Assembly (NCBI RefSeq): GCF_024519315.1
Contig: NZ_JANIIC010000008.1
Coordinates: forward strand, 1 to 64,000
Length of the DNA: 64,000 nucleotides
DNA from: Streptomyces malaysiensis subsp. samsunensis
GTDB taxonomy: Bacteria > Actinomycetota > Actinomycetes > Streptomycetales > Streptomycetaceae
Direction: 5' to 3'
The notes below the pieces were generated by a model. That model did not search any database. It saw only the letters and a program-made list of their open reading frames with translations, and was not told the origin of the DNA. Of this stretch, positions 43,079 to 53,420 are shown in pieces. A program made the translations under genes and the position numbers. The number at the start of each line of letters is the position of its first letter. Position 1 is the first letter of the stretch.

Positions 43079-44419
43079 GTGCCCACACCTTCCTTCACCA
43101 GCACTCACGTCCGAGACCGCACCCGTAAGGGCAACGCCGAAGGGAGTCGCCGCACCCCCGTCCGCCGCACCCCCTCCCGCCGCGCCGCCGCCCCGCTGGC
43201 CACGGCCGCCACCGCCGCCCTCCTGCTGTGCGGTCCGCTCGCCGCCGCCCCGGCGCACGCCGCCGACCAGCCGGGCGGCTCCACCGACGCGGTCAAGCCG
43301 CCCGCCCGTATGTCCACGGTGGGCGGGAAGCGACTCGGCCGCCCCGGCACCCAGGTGGACCCGAAGCCGGGCGCGCCCGCGCTGCCCAAGGAGCTCAGCG
43401 GTAAGTCCTGGGTGGTGGCGGACGCCGAGTCGGGCGATGTGCTCGCCGCGCACAACGCCCACTGGCAGCTGCCGCCCGCGTCCACCCTGAAGATGCTGTT
43501 CGCGGACACGCTGCTGCCGAAGATGCCAAAGACGAAGACCCACAAGGTGCAACTGTCCGACCTGGACGGGATGGGTGAGGGCAGCAGTCTGGTCGGGGTC
43601 AAGGAGAACTACACCTACTCGGTCCACGACCTGTGGCTCGGCGTCTTCCTGCGCTCGGGCAACGACGCGGTGCATGTGCTGGCGGCCATGAACGGCGGTG
43701 TCCCGGCGACCGTAAAGGAGATGCAGGCACACGCGGAGTACCTCAACGCCCGGGACACCCATGTGGTCACCCCGGACGGCTATGACGAGAAGGGCCAGGT
43801 CAGCAGCGCATACGATCTGACCCTCTTCGCCCGCTCGGGGTTGCAGAAGGCGGATTTCCGGGAGTACTGCTCGACGGCGACCGCGCAGTTCCCCGGGACG
43901 TTCGAGAAGGACAAGAAGGGCAAGAAGACCCGCTCCAGCTTCGGCATCCAGAACACCAACCGGCTGCTGACCGGCCTCGGTGTCGAGCCCTACAAGGGCA
44001 TCGCCGGGGTCAAGAACGGCAACACCACGAACGCGGGCGCCACCTTCACCGGGGTCGCCCAGCGCGGCAACCGGGTGCTGCTGGTCACCGTGATGAATCC
44101 GCAGGAGAAAGAGGTGAACGAGGTCTACAAGGAGACCGCGAGGCTCTTCGACTGGGGGTTCAAGGCGGCGGACTCGGTGAACCCGATCGGCACCCTCGTC
44201 CGGCCGGGCGCGGCGGGCGCGAACCACCCCTCGGCCGGTGGCAAGGAGGACCACGAGCACGCCCAGGCGTCCGTCTCCACGGACAGCGGGGGCTCCGGCG
44301 GGATCTGGACCGCGGTGGGCATTACGGGCGGCTCCCTGGTGCTGCTGGGCGCGCTGGCCTTCGGAGTGCACCGCCGCTGGCCGCTGCCGGAGCTGGTACG
44401 GCGCCGCTCGCACGACTGA
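43079..44419 (+). CDS. D-alanyl-D-alanine carboxypeptidase (PBP5-type)
   Basis: 446 residues. A signal peptide preceded by a long basic N-region ends near AAAPAHAA (~61). The penicillin-binding motifs are SxxK at 135-138 (STLK), SxN at 193-195 (SGN) and KTG-like KNG at 312-314. A C-terminal transmembrane helix (~415-438) anchors it. It trims the terminal D-Ala from peptidoglycan stem peptides. GTG start with TACGTT seven nt upstream, apparently leaderless. KNG instead of KTG is an uncommon variant. Confidence 0.9.
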   Translation: MPTPSFTSTHVRDRTRKGNAEGSRRTPVRRTPSRRAAAPLATAATAALLLCGPLAAAPAHAADQPGGSTDAVKPPARMSTVGGKRLGRPGTQVDPKPGAPALPKELSGKSWVVADAESGDVLAAHNAHWQLPPASTLKMLFADTLLPKMPKTKTHKVQLSDLDGMGEGSSLVGVKENYTYSVHDLWLGVFLRSGNDAVHVLAAMNGGVPATVKEMQAHAEYLNARDTHVVTPDGYDEKGQVSSAYDLTLFARSGLQKADFREYCSTATAQFPGTFEKDKKGKKTRSSFGIQNTNRLLTGLGVEPYKGIAGVKNGNTTNAGATFTGVAQRGNRVLLVTVMNPQEKEVNEVYKETARLFDWGFKAADSVNPIGTLVRPGAAGANHPSAGGKEDHEHAQASVSTDSGGSGGIWTAVGITGGSLVLLGALAFGVHRRWPLPELVRRRSHD

Positions 44420-44439
44420 GCGGCCCTCCACCGGGCCGC

Positions 44440-44500
44440 CGACCGCCTTACGGTCGCCATGGCCGCCTTACAGCCACCATGGCCGCCTTACGGCCGCCGC
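44440..44500. repeat. 20-bp tandem triplet between convergent genes
   Basis: Three copies of a unit like GGCCGCCTTACGGTCGCCAT in the gap between the carboxypeptidase and the YihY gene. Here the period, 20 bp, is not a multiple of three. Confidence 0.7.
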
Positions 44501-44510
44501 CATCCGTTCG

Positions 44511-45473
44511 TCACGCCGCCGCCTGCGGGCCTTCCGGCCCGCTGGCACGGGTCTCCTCGGCCTCCGGCCCGGACGGCTGGGCCTTGTCCGCCTCGGCCGC
44601 CCATTCGGCCTCCCGTTCGGCCTGGGCGGCGGGCGGGGTGGCGGTCCAGGCGGCGCAGTACAGCGTGAGTTTCGCGGTGAAGTTGATCCACAGCAGCAGG
44701 GCGATGGGCACTCCGAACGCCCCGTACATGCTCTTGGCCGCCACATCCTTCAGATAGCTGCTGAGCAGCAGCTTGAGCAGTTCGAAGCCGATCGCGCCGA
44801 TGAGCGCGGCGACGGCGACCGCTCGGCGGGGCGGCTCCACGCCGGGGAGCCAGGTCAGGACGTAGCACAGCAGCACGAAGTCGGCGCCGACGGCGATGAG
44901 GAACGCGGCGATCCGCAGCAGCCAGCCGCCGACCCCGTTCTCGGGGATGCCGATGAGCTGGGCGATCCGGCCCACGGCGGTGGCGGCCAGGGCGGACACG
45001 GCGAACGAGACCAGCGCCACACCGCCCAGCCCGATCAGCACGAAGGCGTCCTTGACCTTCCGCACCAGCGGGTTGCCGGGGCCCTCCTCCAGCTCCCATA
45101 CAGCGCGCAGGCACTCGCGCAGCGAGCCCACCCAGCTGATGCCGGTGAACAGCAACAGGGCGCCCGCGACGACTCCGATCGTGCCGGCGTTCTGGACGAG
45201 TGCGCCCAGGTCGAGCTGGCCGGAGATACCGGGGATCTGCTGGGCGAGCTTCCTTTGGAGCTGCGCCATCTGCGCCTGGGTGAGCGTGGCCGCGCCGATC
45301 GCCGCCCCGACGGCGATGAGCGGGAAGAACGCGATGAAGCTGGTGAACGTGATCGCGGCGGCGAGCCGGGTCCAGTGGACGCGGTCCAGCCGCTCGTACG
45401 TACGCCAGGCGTGGGTCTGCATCAACCAAGCCAGCGCGGGGCCGACGACAGGCAGCCGGGTCAACGATTCCAT
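44511..45473 (-). CDS. YihY/BrkB-family inner membrane protein
   Basis: 320 residues with six transmembrane helices. The family pattern is clear: WTRLAAAITFTSFIAFFPLI, then LFTGISWVGSLRECLRAVWE and the conserved SMYGAFGVPIALLLWINF. A Glu/Ala-rich cytosolic tail closes it. The function of YihY proteins is not settled (envelope or transport). ATG start; a TTG three codons upstream lies closer to GAAGGG. It is convergent with the carboxypeptidase gene. Confidence 0.88.
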   Translation of the reverse strand: MESLTRLPVVGPALAWLMQTHAWRTYERLDRVHWTRLAAAITFTSFIAFFPLIAVGAAIGAATLTQAQMAQLQRKLAQQIPGISGQLDLGALVQNAGTIGVVAGALLLFTGISWVGSLRECLRAVWELEEGPGNPLVRKVKDAFVLIGLGGVALVSFAVSALAATAVGRIAQLIGIPENGVGGWLLRIAAFLIAVGADFVLLCYVLTWLPGVEPPRRAVAVAALIGAIGFELLKLLLSSYLKDVAAKSMYGAFGVPIALLLWINFTAKLTLYCAAWTATPPAAQAEREAEWAAEADKAQPSGPEAEETRASGPEGPQAAA

Positions 45474-45673
45474 GATCAGCAACTACCCTTCTGCGCGGTG
45501 TCACTCCTCGGCGCGCCGACGCGCGGTACGGATATCCGGGTTCCCCGTACCGACACTCCGCTCATCACTCTTTTCGGTGAGGGCGTGAATACGAGCGCAC
45601 GATCACTTCATATGCCCCGGATCGAGGAGGACACGTTCACCCGGCGAAGGACGTCGTCGGTCCGGTCGTCGGT
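45474..45673. promoter_or_regulatory. YihY upstream region
   Basis: 200-bp gap. It holds an inverted repeat CGGTACGG / CCGTACCG (about 45524-45552) that could be an operator or hairpin for the YihY gene. No gene seen. Confidence 0.35.
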
Positions 45674-46807
45674 CTATCGGGGCTGCTCATGTCCGGTGAA
45701 CATGTCGATCAGGTTGTGGGGCGCGTTGTCGTCGAACAAGCGCTCCTGGAGGAGGTTGCCTTCGGCGACGACCTCGGCGCTGCGCGGGAAGAGGGCCTTC
45801 TCGTACTCGGCGAAGCCGGTCTCGATGTCGTCAGGGTGCGCGGCGATCGCCTTGCCGAGTTCCGCGCCGTCGAGCATGGCCAGATTGGCGCCTTCGCCGT
45901 TGGGGATCGCGAGGTGGGCGGCGTCGCCGAGCAGGGTCACCCCCGGCACCCGCTCCCACCGGTGCTCGACGGGCAGTGCGTTGTAGGGGCGCGGGACCGG
46001 CGCGGTCTCACCGTCGGTGATCAGCGCGGTGAGCTCCGGCGCCCAGCCGTCGAACTCCCGCGCGATCCGGGCGGTGGCCGCGGCGGAATCGGTGAAGTCG
46101 ATGGCGGCGAACCAGTCCTGCGGCCTGGACAGCGCCACGTAGGTGTGGAGGGTCCCGCCGCTCTCCCGGTGAGCCAGGATCCCCTTCCCCGGCGCGAGCG
46201 CGAACAGCGACCCGCCGCCGACCGCTTTCGCGCTCGCGGGGTGCCGGGTGTCGGCGTCGAACAGGTAGCTCTCCACGGAGGACGTGCCCGCGTACTCGGG
46301 TGTGGCGTCGGAGAGCAGCGGCCGGACCCGTGACCACGCGCCGTCCGCGCCGACCAGCAGGCCCGTGACGACCGTGCCGCCATCGGCGAACGTCACCTCA
46401 TGGCGACCCCCGCCGAACGAACGGACGCCGCTGACCTTGTGCCCCCACCGGACGGTGCCGGCCGGGAGCGACTCGAGCAGGATCCGCCGCAGTTCGCCGC
46501 GCTGCACCTCGGGGCGCCCACCCGTGCCGTCGTCGGGTTGGTCGAACAGAACGGCCCCGTCCCGGCCGAGGATCCGTATCGCCTGGCGGCCCTCCAGGAT
46601 GAGGCCGCGGAACTCGTCCATCAGGCCCGCCGCGTCGAGGGCGAGCTGCCCGTTGTAGTCGTGGATGTCGAGCATCCCGCCCTGTGCGCGAGCCATCGGC
46701 GAGGAGTCCGCCTCGTAAACGGTGGCCGGGATTCCGTGGACGTGCAGGACGCGGGCGAGCGTGAGGCCGCCGAGTCCGGCGCCGATGATCGTGACATGAG
46801 TGCGCAT
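45674..46807 (-). CDS. FAD-dependent monooxygenase, TetX-like
   Basis: 377 residues, group A flavin monooxygenase. The N-terminal Rossmann GAGLGGL (~residues 9-15) is followed by QRGELRRIL (conserved Arg), the mid-protein VGADGAWSRVR (DG motif) and LLGDAAHLAIPNGEGANLAM (GD motif). The length and motifs resemble TetX-type hydroxylases. AAGGAG lies seven nt before the ATG. It is divergent from a TetR regulator with palindromic operators, a typical arrangement for inducible drug or aromatic-compound modification. Substrate unknown. Confidence 0.88.
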   Translation of the reverse strand: MRTHVTIIGAGLGGLTLARVLHVHGIPATVYEADSSPMARAQGGMLDIHDYNGQLALDAAGLMDEFRGLILEGRQAIRILGRDGAVLFDQPDDGTGGRPEVQRGELRRILLESLPAGTVRWGHKVSGVRSFGGGRHEVTFADGGTVVTGLLVGADGAWSRVRPLLSDATPEYAGTSSVESYLFDADTRHPASAKAVGGGSLFALAPGKGILAHRESGGTLHTYVALSRPQDWFAAIDFTDSAAATARIAREFDGWAPELTALITDGETAPVPRPYNALPVEHRWERVPGVTLLGDAAHLAIPNGEGANLAMLDGAELGKAIAAHPDDIETGFAEYEKALFPRSAEVVAEGNLLQERLFDDNAPHNLIDMFTGHEQPR

Positions 46808-46867
46808 CGTGGCTCCTTCGGGGTCGAGGCCGCCGGGTGAGGCCCGGCCGACCTCTCTGGTATGTCG

Positions 46868-46910
46868 TTCCAGTACTGGAATGGCGCTCCATGCTGGAAT
46901 GGCGTTCCAG
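46868..46910. promoter_or_regulatory. Multiple TetR-type operators
   Basis: Perfect palindrome TTCCAGTACTGGAA (46868-46881) and CTGGAATGGCGTTCCAG (46894-46910). In addition TGGAATGGCGCTCCA (46877-46891) is repeated 18 bp later as TGGAATGGCGTTCCA. They sit in the 121-bp gap between the monooxygenase and the TetR gene. Confidence 0.75.
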
Positions 46911-46928
46911 TCATGTCAAGATGGCGAC

Positions 46929-47651
46929 ATGGCAACGCGGACGCGCCGGTCACAGCGGCGCACAGAGGCGCTCTCCCGTGAGCGCATCGTCGAGGCCGCC
47001 GTCGAGCTGCTCGACGCGACAGGCGAGGGCGGGCTGACGTTCCGGGCGCTGACCGAGCGCCTCGCCACCGGGCCCGGGGCGATCTATTGGCATGTGGAGA
47101 ACAAGGACGAGCTGCTCGGCGCCGCCACCGAAACCGTCGTCGCCGCCGCTCTGGCCGTCGAGCCCACGGGGGCCCCGGACTCGCCCGCGGGGGCCCCTGA
47201 CTCGCCGCGGGACGAGATCCGCGCTGTCGCCCTCGGCCTGTTCGAGGCGATCGACGAGCACCCGTGGCTCGCCACACAGCTCGCGACCCACCTCTCCCGC
47301 AGCCCCTGGGGGTCGGTGGCGCCGCGGATCTTCGAGAGCCTCGGCCGGCGGGTCCGCGCACTGGGCGTACCCGAGGGCAGCTGGTTCGTGGTGACCTCGG
47401 CGTTGATGCACTACATCCTGGGCGCCGCCGGCCAGAACGCCGCGAACGCCCGCGCCGGCGGAGGCGGATTGGACCGCGACGAGTTCCTCGACGCCACGGC
47501 GGCGGCCTGGGAAGAGCTCGATCCCGACGACTACGTGTTCACCCGGGCCGTCGCGTACCAGATGCGCGGCCACGACGACCGCGAGCAGTTCCTCGCCGGG
47601 ATCGATCTCGTCCTTACCGGCATCGCCGCGACCCACCCGCCCGATGCATAG
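46929..47651 (+). CDS. TetR/AcrR-family regulator of the TetX-like gene
   Basis: 240 residues. The N-terminal helix-turn-helix (~residues 17-65) reads RIVEAAVELLDATGEGGLTF and ATGPGAIYWHVENKDELLG; the C-terminal domain resembles TetR_C (PWLATQLATHLSRSPWG). It starts at the ATG 18 bp after the last operator, so it should repress itself and the divergent monooxygenase until a ligand, perhaps the monooxygenase substrate, binds. A duplicated APDSPAGAPDSP segment lies between the domains. Confidence 0.9.
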   Translation: MATRTRRSQRRTEALSRERIVEAAVELLDATGEGGLTFRALTERLATGPGAIYWHVENKDELLGAATETVVAAALAVEPTGAPDSPAGAPDSPRDEIRAVALGLFEAIDEHPWLATQLATHLSRSPWGSVAPRIFESLGRRVRALGVPEGSWFVVTSALMHYILGAAGQNAANARAGGGGLDRDEFLDATAAAWEELDPDDYVFTRAVAYQMRGHDDREQFLAGIDLVLTGIAATHPPDA

Positions 47652-47788
47652 ACCCGCCGAACAGAACGGCTGAAACAGGCCAGCCGAACGATCCCGCCGA
47701 ACAGGCCCGCGATCCGGCCATGAGGCGGGAGGGCGACGCCGGGCCGAGCGGATGGCGGAAGCCGACCGCGACCCGAAAGGCGCTCCGA

Positions 47789-47860
47789 AGGGGCGCGGGG
47801 CCATGTCGATGCGCGGCTCCGCCGCGTGGGCGCGACCGGCCACGACGCCGCCGCGGACGA
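47789..47860 (+). repeat. Dispersed repeat family 2, copy 1
   Basis: GGGGCGCGGGGC, then TGTCGATGCGCGGCTCCGC, CGCGTGGGCGCG and CCACGACG. The same order occurs at 50319-50390 and, inverted, at 57951-57992. It lies in the gap between the two convergent TetR genes. Confidence 0.75.
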
Positions 47861-47894
47861 GCGACGGCAGGTCGGCGCACGTCCGGCGGAGCGC

Positions 47895-48617
47895 TCAGCG
47901 GTGCGCCACGCCGTCGATCATCAGGCCGAGGGTGAAGTCGAACCGGTCGTGGCCCTCGCCGGCGGTGAGCTCGGCGGCGTGGCGGGTGGTGTGGGGGAAC
48001 GTCGCGGCAGGCAGGGCGGTGAACCGGCGCAGCAGTTCATCGCGGTCGAGGACCCAGGTGGCGTCGTCGTGCGCCGATCGCCGGCGCGCGATCGACACCT
48101 CGAGGCAGTAGGCGGCCACGTACAGCAGGAGGGCGTCGATGGCCCAGGCGGCGGCCTGCGGGGCGACGCCACCGGCGAGCAGGATCGCCAGCATTCCTTC
48201 GGTGACGCGCACGGTCTCGAGGTCGGTGGGGGCCATGGCGAGCGCGGCGCGGGAGATTCCGGGGTATTTCAGGTACTGGTCGCGGATCTGCGTACACACG
48301 CCGCGGATCTGCTCCCGCCAGGCCGCGGGGTCGGGCTCGGGCAGTACGAGCTCGGCACACAGCCGCCCGATGAGCAGTTCGTCGAGGTCGGCCTTGTTGA
48401 CCACATGGGCGTAGAGCGAGGCGGGTCCGGTATCGAGCGCACCGGCCAGCCGGCGCATGGTCAGCGCCTCGTAGCCCTCCGTGGCGATGACGCCAAGGGC
48501 CGTGTCGACAACCTGCTCCACGGTGATCGGGGTCTTGCGGCGCCGCGGCCTGGGGGCCGCTTCGGCCTCGGGGTCCGGCGGCTGGTGGCGCACCGCGCGT
48601 CGCTCTCTCGGGTTCAC
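47895..48617 (-). CDS. TetR-family regulator with tetracyclin-repressor-like C-domain
   Basis: 240 residues. The helix-turn-helix is at ~35-80 (DTALGVIATEGYEALTMRRL, GPASLYAHVVNKADLDELL) and the C-domain resembles TetR_C (FDFTLGLMIDGV at the end). I start at the GTG giving VNPRERRAVR; TATGAT six nt upstream suggests leaderless transcription, and an upstream ATG would begin inside the operator palindrome. Divergent from a second FAD monooxygenase. Confidence 0.88.
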   Translation of the reverse strand: MNPRERRAVRHQPPDPEAEAAPRPRRRKTPITVEQVVDTALGVIATEGYEALTMRRLAGALDTGPASLYAHVVNKADLDELLIGRLCAELVLPEPDPAAWREQIRGVCTQIRDQYLKYPGISRAALAMAPTDLETVRVTEGMLAILLAGGVAPQAAAWAIDALLLYVAAYCLEVSIARRRSAHDDATWVLDRDELLRRFTALPAATFPHTTRHAAELTAGEGHDRFDFTLGLMIDGVAHR

Positions 48618-48630
48618 CCGGCCATCATAG

Positions 48631-48675
48631 CTTGACACGAACAGCGTTCGCTTATAGAACGCTGTTCGTGTCAAG
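48631..48675. promoter_or_regulatory. Giant perfect inverted repeat, TetR operator
   Basis: CTTGACACGAACAGCGTTC (48631-48649) and GAACGCTGTTCGTGTCAAG (48657-48675) are perfect 19-bp arms around GCTTATA. Each arm holds its own small palindrome GAAC-N3-GTTC, so at least two regulator dimers could bind. It overlaps both promoters. Confidence 0.85.
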
Positions 48676-48679
48676 GAAT

Positions 48680-50308
48680 GTGAACCAGGATGTGGACGTG
48701 ACCGTGGTCGGAGCCGGGCCGGTGGGCCTCGTGCTCGCCGCGGAGCTGGCGCTCTCCGGGGCGACGGTGCAGATACTCGAGCGACGAGCCGAGCCGGATG
48801 AGGCGATGAAGGCCGGGGCGATCAATGTGCCGACGGCCGAGGCGCTCGACCGCCGCGGTCTGCTGCCCGCCGCCGAACAGGTGCAGCGAGAGACGCTCGC
48901 CCGGGTCGGGTCGTTCTCCCGCATGGCCGACGATCGGCCGCCCGGTGGTGGCGGGCGGCCGCGCGAGCCGCGATTCACCGGGCATTTCGCCGGAATGGTC
49001 CTCGACGCCGACCTCGTGGACGAATCCGATCCCGACCTCGCGGCGCATGCCGCGGTCGCCGGGGCGAGGATGGTGCCGCAGCCCGAGCTGGAGAAGCTGC
49101 TGGCCGACCATGTCGCGCGGCTCGGCGTACCGGTGCGTCGCGGGGTGGAGGTCACCGCGCTCGAAGACACCGGCGACGGCGTGCTCGTGGGCACCACCGC
49201 CGGCCCGGTGCGGACCGGGTGGCTGGTCGGATGCGACGGCGGGCACAGCGCGGTGCGCCGCCTCGCGGGCATCGACTTCCCCGGCACCGACCTCGAACTC
49301 ACCGGACATCTGGCGGTCGCCGACATCGCCGACCCTTCGATGCTCGCCAACGGCTGGGCGTGGTCGGCCCGGGGGGCGTACCGCTATGGGCCGCAGCCCG
49401 GACGGGTGGTGACCGTGGAGTTCGACGGCGGTCCCGCCGACCGCTCGGCGCCGGTCACCCTGGAGGACGTGCAGACCAGTCTGCGCCGGGTCTCGGGCAC
49501 CGACGTCACGCTGACCGCGCTGCGCGGCGCCGCGACCCGCTGGACCGACAACGCCCGCCAGGCCGCGGCCTACTGGTCGGGGCGGGGGCTGCTGGCCGGC
49601 GACGCCGCGCACGTCCACCCGCCGTTCGGCGGTCAGGGGCTCAATCTCGGGGTCGGCGACGCGATGAACCTCGGCTGGAAGCTGGGTGCCGTGGTCGCCG
49701 GGTGGGCGCCCGAAGGGCTGCTCGACACCTACGACGCCGAGCGCCGTCCCCTCGGCGCCTGGGTGCTGGACTGGACGCGGGCCCAGATCGGGGTGATGCG
49801 CGGGGATGCCAAGTCGGCCGCGCTCCGGGAGGTCGTCGCCGATCTGCTGAGCACCCGGGCGGGCACGACCTACGCGGTCAAGAAGATCTCCGGTGTCACG
49901 CAGCGCGTCGATCTGCCCGGCGGCCATCCGCTGATCGGGCGGTACGTCCCCGACCTGTGGCTGAGGGACGGCTCCCGTCTGGTCGACCATGGCCACGGCG
50001 GCGGGTTCCTGCTGCTGGACCGCACTCCGGACGGCGCGTTCGCCCGCCTCGCGGCGGCCTGGACCGGAAGGGTGAGCGGGGTGACCGACGGCCACGGGAC
50101 GCCGACCGGGGTGACCGACGACCACCGGACGCCGACCGGGGTGACCGGGGTGACCGGGGTGCTGGTACGCCCGGACGGGGTGGTCGCCTGGGCCTCCTCC
50201 GACACGGCGGACACCACCGACCCCGCCGCCGTCACCGGCCTCGAAGCCGCCCTGCGCCGATGGGCCGGCGCGCCGTCGCCCTCACCCGAGCACGAGCCGG
50301 TGGGCTGA
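48680..50308 (+). CDS. FAD-dependent aromatic-type monooxygenase
   Basis: About 542 residues, group A flavoprotein hydroxylase like those of polyketide tailoring and rifampicin inactivation. Motifs: VVGAGPVGLVLAAELAL (~6-22), VGCDGGHSAVRRLAG and GDAAHVHPPFGGQGLNLG. The C-terminal third looks thioredoxin-like (HGGGFLLLD, VRPDGVVAWAS). A 30-bp tandem repeat (50083-50163) inserts GVTDGHGTPT-like repeats there. Several GTG starts compete (48668, 48680, 48692, 48698); I use the one after AAGGA. Regulated by the divergent TetR. Confidence 0.85.
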   Translation: MNQDVDVTVVGAGPVGLVLAAELALSGATVQILERRAEPDEAMKAGAINVPTAEALDRRGLLPAAEQVQRETLARVGSFSRMADDRPPGGGGRPREPRFTGHFAGMVLDADLVDESDPDLAAHAAVAGARMVPQPELEKLLADHVARLGVPVRRGVEVTALEDTGDGVLVGTTAGPVRTGWLVGCDGGHSAVRRLAGIDFPGTDLELTGHLAVADIADPSMLANGWAWSARGAYRYGPQPGRVVTVEFDGGPADRSAPVTLEDVQTSLRRVSGTDVTLTALRGAATRWTDNARQAAAYWSGRGLLAGDAAHVHPPFGGQGLNLGVGDAMNLGWKLGAVVAGWAPEGLLDTYDAERRPLGAWVLDWTRAQIGVMRGDAKSAALREVVADLLSTRAGTTYAVKKISGVTQRVDLPGGHPLIGRYVPDLWLRDGSRLVDHGHGGGFLLLDRTPDGAFARLAAAWTGRVSGVTDGHGTPTGVTDDHRTPTGVTGVTGVLVRPDGVVAWASSDTADTTDPAAVTGLEAALRRWAGAPSPSPEHEPVG

Positions 50309-50318
50309 ATCCCTGTTA

Positions 50319-50390
50319 GGGGGCGCGGGGCTGTGTCGATGTGCGGCTCCGCCGCGTGGGCGCGCCCAGCCAGGACGGGCCCGCGTACGG
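50319..50390 (+). repeat. Dispersed repeat family 2, copy 2
   Basis: GGGGGCGCGGGGCTGTGTCG, ATGTGCGGCTCCGCCGCG, TGGGCGCG and CCAGGACGGGCCCGCG. It lies between the convergent monooxygenase and RNA-ligase-like genes, so it may serve as a terminator. Confidence 0.75.
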
Positions 50391-50414
50391 CGCCATGGAA
50401 TCCCGGCGCGAGGC

Positions 50415-51014
50415 TCAGTGGGAGGGCGCTGCCGGGCGGGAGAGAGCGGCCTGACGGGGCACCACGGGCGAGGCACCGTCGGGCTGTTCGTCCGCCCCGA
50501 AGGGGTATTCGCGGTCCAGCCGCCAGACCCCGTCCGCCCCCTGCTCGTACAGCGCGAAGCCGGTGATCGTCCAGACGGCCTCGTACTCCTTGAGCTCCAC
50601 GAACGCCCGGTCCATCGCCTCCTCGTCGATGCCGTGGGCGATCGTGACATGCGGGTGGTACGGGAACTGGAGCTCACGCGCGCACGGCCCGGACTCCATC
50701 CGGATCCGCTCCTGGAGCACCGCGCACTCCTCGGCGCCCTCGACGATCCTTACGAAGACCACCGGCGAGAGCGGCCGGAAGGTGCCGGTGCCCTCCAGCC
50801 GCATCGGGAACGGCCGCCCCTCGGCCGCGACCCGCGCCAGATGGTCCTCCACGGCGGGCAGCACCGAGGCGTCGACCTCGGTCGGCGGCAGCAGGGTGAC
50901 ATGCGTGGGGATGCCATGGGCGGCCGGGTCACCGAAGCCCGCGCGCCGCTCCTGGAGGAAGCTGCCGTACGGCTCCGGGACCGCGATCGAAACGCCGAGC
51001 GTTACGGTCCCCAC
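50415..51014 (-). CDS. 2'-5' RNA ligase / cyclic phosphodiesterase family protein
   Basis: 199 residues, 2H phosphoesterase fold. Both HxT motifs are present: THVTLLPP (~residues 38-45) and HPHVTIAHG (~120-128). The family hydrolyses or ligates 2',3'-cyclic or 2'-5' phosphate bonds in RNA or nucleotides. GTG start with GGGAG seven nt upstream. The C-terminus is a Pro/Ala-rich tail. The 236-bp gap between it and trpS holds no gene. Confidence 0.85.
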   Translation of the reverse strand: MGTVTLGVSIAVPEPYGSFLQERRAGFGDPAAHGIPTHVTLLPPTEVDASVLPAVEDHLARVAAEGRPFPMRLEGTGTFRPLSPVVFVRIVEGAEECAVLQERIRMESGPCARELQFPYHPHVTIAHGIDEEAMDRAFVELKEYEAVWTITGFALYEQGADGVWRLDREYPFGADEQPDGASPVVPRQAALSRPAAPSH

Positions 51015-51250
51015 TGCGTTCTCCCTCCTGGCCCTCCCGGGCTGCTGAGTTCTGGCCGTTGCACCCGTGTCAGTGTGGCGGCTGCGCCGCCCTCGCGGCT
51101 AGATTCCTCGGTCCTTCGGCGCACCGGCCCAAAAGCCCCCTGGTCAGGAGGCCGGACCGGTGTGTTCCGCGATCCGCGCGGGCCCGTGTCCCATCGTGCG
51201 CGGGGTGCGCCGCGCTCACCGGGTGGTGCGCACGGCGCCTGGCGTGCCGC

Positions 51251-53420
<2,170 letters not shown>

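Noticed and set aside
51015..51250. Possible small gene between the RNA-ligase-like gene and trpS
   Set aside because: The frames present lack ribosome sites and protein-like composition; only short inverted repeats are seen.
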